DNA from: Tessaracoccus sp.
Lineage (GTDB): Bacteria; Actinomycetota; Actinomycetes; Propionibacteriales; Propionibacteriaceae
DNA length: 64,000 nt
Assembly (NCBI RefSeq): GCF_016714275.1
Contig: NZ_JADJNP010000001.1
Span: 1,488,001 to 1,552,000, forward strand
Direction of reading: 5' to 3'
The translations under genes were made by a program, and so were the position numbers. Every line of letters starts with the position of its first letter. The first letter of the stretch is position 1. Positions 61,272 through 64,000 of this stretch are shown one piece after another. The notes beneath the pieces are model-generated. The model did not search any database and was not told the DNA's origin. It saw only the letters and a list, made by a program, of their open reading frames with translations.

Positions 61272-62080
61272 CCGCCACCATCACCCCCGTCTCCGACAGA
61301 ACCCTCACGGCCCACGCGTCCGCCGCACAGGCGCTGCGCGATACCCTCACCATGGCCTGGCGCTCCCTCCTGCGCGTCCGAAGGACGCCCGAGCAATGGG
61401 CCGACGTTATCCTCCAACCCGTCATCTTCACCGTGATGTTCGCCTTCCTCTTCGGCGGCGCCATCGCAGGCGACGTCGGCTCCTACCTGCCCACGCTGAT
61501 CCCGGGCATCCTCGTGCAGACGGTCATCACGACGTCGGTCGTGACGGGCGTACAGCTGCGCGAGGACATGGACACCGGGGTCTTCGACCGGTTCCGCACC
61601 CTCCCGATCGCTCGAATCGCGCCGCTGGCCGGGGCGCTGCTCGCCGACACCCTGCGCTACGCCGTCGCCACCGCCATGACCTTCGTCGTCGGAATGGCGA
61701 TCGGCTACCGCCCGGCGGGCGGGGTCGTCGGCGTCCTGCTCGCCGGGCTGCTGGTAGTCGCGTGCTCGTGGGCGATCAGCTGGATCTTCGCCCTCCTGGG
61801 CGTGGTGTCCCGCTCGGCGACCACGGTGCAGTCGCTGTCCTTCCTTGTTCTCTTCCCGTTGACGTTCCTCTCGAACGCCTTCGTCCCGATCGAAACGCTC
61901 CCGAGCTGGCTGCGCTGGTTTGCCACCGCCAACCCGGTGTCGCACCTCATCAGCGGCACCCGAGCGCTCGCCAACGGGACCCAAGCAACCGGCGACGTGA
62001 CCATCGCGCTGCTGGGCGCCGCGGTCGTTGTGGCGGTCTTCGCGCCGCTCACCGTGCACGCCTACATGCGCAAGGCCTGA
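61268..62080 (+). CDS. DrrB-like ABC-2 permease
   Basis: A 270-residue membrane protein of the DrrB/ABC-2 exporter family. It has about six membrane segments; the family region reads QLREDMDTGVFDRFRTLPIAR and later LFPLTFLSNAFVPIETLPSW. The ATG at 61268 would overlap the intact ATPase stop. Together with the ATPase it would export a hydrophobic drug or metabolite. Substrate unknown. Confidence 0.9.
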   Translation: MTATITPVSDRTLTAHASAAQALRDTLTMAWRSLLRVRRTPEQWADVILQPVIFTVMFAFLFGGAIAGDVGSYLPTLIPGILVQTVITTSVVTGVQLREDMDTGVFDRFRTLPIARIAPLAGALLADTLRYAVATAMTFVVGMAIGYRPAGGVVGVLLAGLLVVACSWAISWIFALLGVVSRSATTVQSLSFLVLFPLTFLSNAFVPIETLPSWLRWFATANPVSHLISGTRALANGTQATGDVTIALLGAAVVVAVFAPLTVHAYMRKA

Positions 62081-62166
62081 CACCAACCCCTATTTACGAA
62101 CCTTCTCGGTATTTAAAATCGGCAGTGTTTCGCGCAAAAGTCCTTGTGAAGTAAGGTTTCCCTGTC

Positions 62167-62195
62167 TTGACGGCCTCGTGCGTAATTCGTAATGT
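62167..62195 (+). promoter_or_regulatory. Strong promoter of the DUF1540 gene
   Basis: TTGACG (-35) and TAATGT (-10) with a 17-bp spacer, the best consensus promoter in the window. The start site is near 62202, leaving about 33 bases of leader with GAAGAAGGGG as ribosome site. Confidence 0.65.
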
Positions 62196-62234
62196 TTGGT
62201 TCGTCAGATGCGCAAGGAAGAAGGGGAAACCGCC

Positions 62235-62510
62235 ATGAGCACCATCACCAACATCAAGACCTGCGCCACCACGTCCTGCGCCTACAACGCGGGCGGCTGC
62301 ACGGCTTTCGCCGTCACCATCGCCGGAGCCGAGAAGGCCTCCTGCATCACGTTCCTCACGCTCGACGCGCGCGGCGGCCTGCCGACGGCCGACGGTCACG
62401 TCGGGGCGTGCCAGCGCCTCGAGTGCGTGCACAACGCCGACCTGATGTGCACCGCCGAGGGCGTCGACATCTCCGATTCGGCTGCCTGCCTCACCTACCA
62501 GGCCCGCTGA
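62235..62510 (+). CDS. DUF1540 cysteine-rich protein
   Basis: A 91-residue protein with two DUF1540-type repeats: CATTSCAYNAGGCTAFAVTI (start near residue 9) and CQRLECVHNADLMCTAEGVD (start near residue 56). The spaced Cys residues suggest zinc or other metal binding. Function is unknown in the family. It is a single-gene unit with a strong promoter and an intrinsic terminator, implying high expression. Confidence 0.9.
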   Translation: MSTITNIKTCATTSCAYNAGGCTAFAVTIAGAEKASCITFLTLDARGGLPTADGHVGACQRLECVHNADLMCTAEGVDISDSAACLTYQAR

Positions 62511-62534
62511 GCCGAACCACCCCTTTACCCAGAG

Positions 62535-62559
62535 AGGCCCCGCGAAAGCGGGGCCTTTT
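62535..62559 (+). terminator. Intrinsic terminator of the DUF1540 gene
   Basis: A 9-bp GC-rich stem AGGCCCCGC with a GAAA tetraloop and then TTTT. It lies 24 bases after the stop codon. Confidence 0.9.
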
Positions 62560-62628
62560 GGCGTGCTCGGGACGAAGACGTCCGCGACGCGCAGCGGGCG
62601 CTGGACTCATCGGCCCCGGGAAACGAGT

Positions 62629-62658
62629 GCGTGGGCCCCGTCGAAACGGGGCCCACGC
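62629..62658. terminator. Hairpin terminator downstream of the DUF2470-like gene
   Basis: A 13-bp stem GCGTGGGCCCCGT with a CGAA loop, between the convergent DUF1540 and DUF2470-like genes. U-tract weak, but the stem is strong. Confidence 0.6.
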
Positions 62659-62675
62659 GCTCTCGACCACGCTTG

Positions 62676-63491
62676 TCAGATGCGCCGGATGGGCAGCGGG
62701 GCCGAGTCTTTCATGAGGCGCGTGATCCGGTCCTCAAGTTCGCTCTGCGACGCGGCGGGGGCGTCGAAGCAGGCGTGGATCACCAGCGTCTCCTGGCGGC
62801 TGACGAGCATCACCGTGACTCCGTTGGGATCGATGTCGACGCAGAACACGCGGTCCGCGGTGTGCTCGCAGACGTTCGGCAGCGCGCCCTTGTTGACCAC
62901 GACGCCCGGGACCCGCTCCACCATCACCGCCCAGCAGAGATCCTTGAGCGCCGCCTGGTCGTAGCGCGCGATGGCATCGAACGCGGCGTGCTCGTCCTCG
63001 ACGACGGTGAACGGGCGGCTCAGCGCGTCGAGCGGGATGACGGTGGCGCCGGTGAGGTCGTGCAGCACGACCTTCTCCACCTCGACGAAGCCCAGCCGGG
63101 CGCCAGGAAGCCCGAGCGTCGCCTCCACAAGGGGCGGCAACTCACCGCTCGAGACCAGCGCCGCCATCTCCCTGCGCGCGACCCAGCCGAGGCTGCCGAG
63201 CAGGTGGGTCGAACCCGCGACGATCGCGACGGACGGATCCGGCGTCTTCTTCACGATGTCCATCCGCACTTCCACCTCGAAGCCGGGCGCCAGCGTTCCG
63301 AGCATGCCCTCTGGAGCGGCGGCGACGACCAGCGTGCCGTCGGACAGCAGGCCGTGCGCGAGGAACTCGACCGACTCATCCAAGCGATAGGCGTAGAGCG
63401 ACGCGGCGCCCGCACCTTGCAGCATGCGGAGGGCAAGCGAGACGGCCCTTGGGTCGGCTGCAACCGAGTGGTGCTCGTACGACGTGGTCAT
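62676..63491 (-). CDS. Putative heme/iron-related protein (DUF2470/HugZ-like)
   Basis: A 271-residue protein. The C-terminal part (HTADRVFCVDIDPNGVTVML, then HACFDAPAASQSELEDRI) resembles the DUF2470 domain found at the end of HugZ-type heme-utilisation proteins. The first part (LALRMLQGAGAASLYAYRL) is an unassigned alpha/beta region, perhaps a divergent split barrel. The upstream region carries an IdeR/DtxR-type box and a second palindrome, so iron regulation is likely. Family assignment is tentative. Confidence 0.65.
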   Translation of the reverse strand: MTTSYEHHSVAADPRAVSLALRMLQGAGAASLYAYRLDESVEFLAHGLLSDGTLVVAAAPEGMLGTLAPGFEVEVRMDIVKKTPDPSVAIVAGSTHLLGSLGWVARREMAALVSSGELPPLVEATLGLPGARLGFVEVEKVVLHDLTGATVIPLDALSRPFTVVEDEHAAFDAIARYDQAALKDLCWAVMVERVPGVVVNKGALPNVCEHTADRVFCVDIDPNGVTVMLVSRQETLVIHACFDAPAASQSELEDRITRLMKDSAPLPIRRI

Positions 63492-63522
63492 GCCGCGCTG
63501 TCTCCATCCTCGCCAGGCAATT

Positions 63523-63537
63523 AGGTGATAATCACCT
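63523..63537. promoter_or_regulatory. Perfect palindrome AGGTGAT-A-ATCACCT
   Basis: Seven-bp perfect arms with a one-base centre, 32 bases upstream of the DUF2470-like ATG. The core GTGATAATCAC recalls metal-repressor operators. A second regulator in addition to IdeR is possible. Confidence 0.5.
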
Positions 63538-63552
63538 TGCGGTATTCGTTAG

Positions 63553-63571
63553 CGAGGCTAGCCTAACCTGT
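63553..63571. promoter_or_regulatory. IdeR/DtxR-type iron box
   Basis: On the minus strand AGGTTAGGCTAGCCT matches 14 of 15 core positions of the DtxR/IdeR consensus (AGGTTAGGCTAACCT). It lies about 65 bases upstream of the DUF2470-like gene start. Confidence 0.65.
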
Positions 63572-63575
63572 CGGA

Positions 63576-64000
63576 TCAACGATCGTGCAACCGGGTCCAG
63601 ATTTCGTCGATCTGGGCCACCGTGGAGGCAGGATCACCGGAGTTGTCGACGACGCGGTCCGCCACGTGCAGCCGCTCCTCCCGCGTCGCCTGGGCACGAA
63701 CGCGTGCCTCCGCCTGCGCCCTGGTGACGCCGTTGCGCGCCATGAGCCGCACGATCTGCTCTTCCACCGGGAGGTCAACGACCAGCACGGTGTCGAAGCC
63801 GTCGACCAGTCCCGCCTCCACCAGGAGCGGGATCACGTGAACAACAACGCCGTCGGCAACTTCATCCTCCATCTCCTGGGCACGGGCACGGACCCGCGGA
63901 TGCACGATCGCGTTGAGATCGGCGCGGGCGGCGTCGTCGGCGAAGATCACCTCGCCCAGCTTGGGGCGGTCAAGGGTGCCGTCGGCCTTCAGGACATCCT
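63576..64000 (-). CDS. coaE: Dephospho-CoA kinase CoaE (C-terminal part, cut by window edge)
   Basis: The C-terminal ~141 residues of CoaE, which phosphorylates dephospho-CoA in the last step of CoA synthesis. The frame runs to the window edge: DRPKLGEVIFADDAARADLN, then NAIVHPRVRARAQ, the conserved CoaE segments, and VVDLPVEEQIVRLMARNGVT. The P-loop lies beyond the right edge. It is near uvrB as in many actinobacteria. The start must be upstream of the edge. Confidence 0.92.
   Translation of the reverse strand, partial: DVLKADGTLDRPKLGEVIFADDAARADLNAIVHPRVRARAQEMEDEVADGVVVHVIPLLVEAGLVDGFDTVLVVDLPVEEQIVRLMARNGVTRAQAEARVRAQATREERLHVADRVVDNSGDPASTVAQIDEIWTRLHDR

Noticed and set aside
62196..62234. 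A longer N terminus for the DUF1540 protein
   Set aside because: The GTG at 62196 lies next to the predicted transcription start, while ATG 62235 has a ribosome site and fits the family start.

Overview
The window is high-GC, densely packed chromosomal DNA from an actinobacterium. RbpA, WhiA, OpcA, the SufR-type suf operon, an RsmA-free excinuclease block and the ctaA/ctaB/zwf neighbourhood are all typical of that phylum. The gene order resembles the conserved actinobacterial block suf - ABC/ctaA - ctaB - zwf/opcA/pgl - secG - tpi/pgk/gap - whiA/yvcK/rapZ - uvrC/A/B - coaE. Assignment to Propionibacteriales is inference only. Both ends of the window cut genes (sufC at the left, coaE at the right). 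I saw no rRNA, tRNA, CRISPR array, transposase or prophage.

Left part (1-22.9 kb). A minus-strand suf operon for Fe-S assembly is headed by its own SufR repressor. Divergent from it lies an ABC-2 transporter with heme A synthase ctaA, then an M3 oligopeptidase, a DinB-like protein and a YbaK deacylase. A small sugar-metabolism pair (Gfo/Idh oxidoreductase plus TIM-barrel isomerase) faces a TetR regulator. Next comes an accessory patch: a DUF1778/GNAT toxin-antitoxin pair and a two-gene module of a TRAFAC-like GTPase and an unrecognised partner. An MFS exporter, a GalT-like DUF4921 protein, ctaB and the oxidative pentose-phosphate genes zwf-opcA-pgl follow, then rbpA and secG.

Middle (23.0-35.8 kb). 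A catabolic island for alpha-mannosides sits between secG and tpiA. It has a GH125 exo-mannosidase, a HAD phosphatase, a PfkB kinase, an alkaline-phosphatase-fold phosphodiesterase, a GH38 alpha-mannosidase, a GH4 glycosidase, a DeoR regulator and a sugar ABC importer that lacks its own ATPase. Then come tpiA, pgk, gap, whiA, yvcK and rapZ, followed by a 0.7 kb gene-poor stretch with short repeats.

Right part (42.6-64 kb). Here are a HIT-fold protein, a 2H phosphoesterase, a heterodimeric ABC exporter, the biotin importer bioY-bioM-bioN with a BioQ-like operator, and all three UvrABC excinuclease genes interleaved with small membrane or lipoprotein genes. A four-gene operon follows (HTH regulator, stand-alone Clp_N protein, DrrA-like ATPase with a frameshifted tail, DrrB-like permease), then a DUF1540 protein, a putative heme/iron protein under an IdeR-type box, and coaE.

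A recurring feature is a TANNNT -10 hexamer (often TAGGCT) 6-8 bases before the start codon, without a Shine-Dalgarno sequence. At least fourteen genes here therefore look leaderless. The most interesting candidates for new biology are the GTPase module at 13.3-14.9 kb and the HTH/Clp_N/ABC operon at 59.4-62.1 kb.
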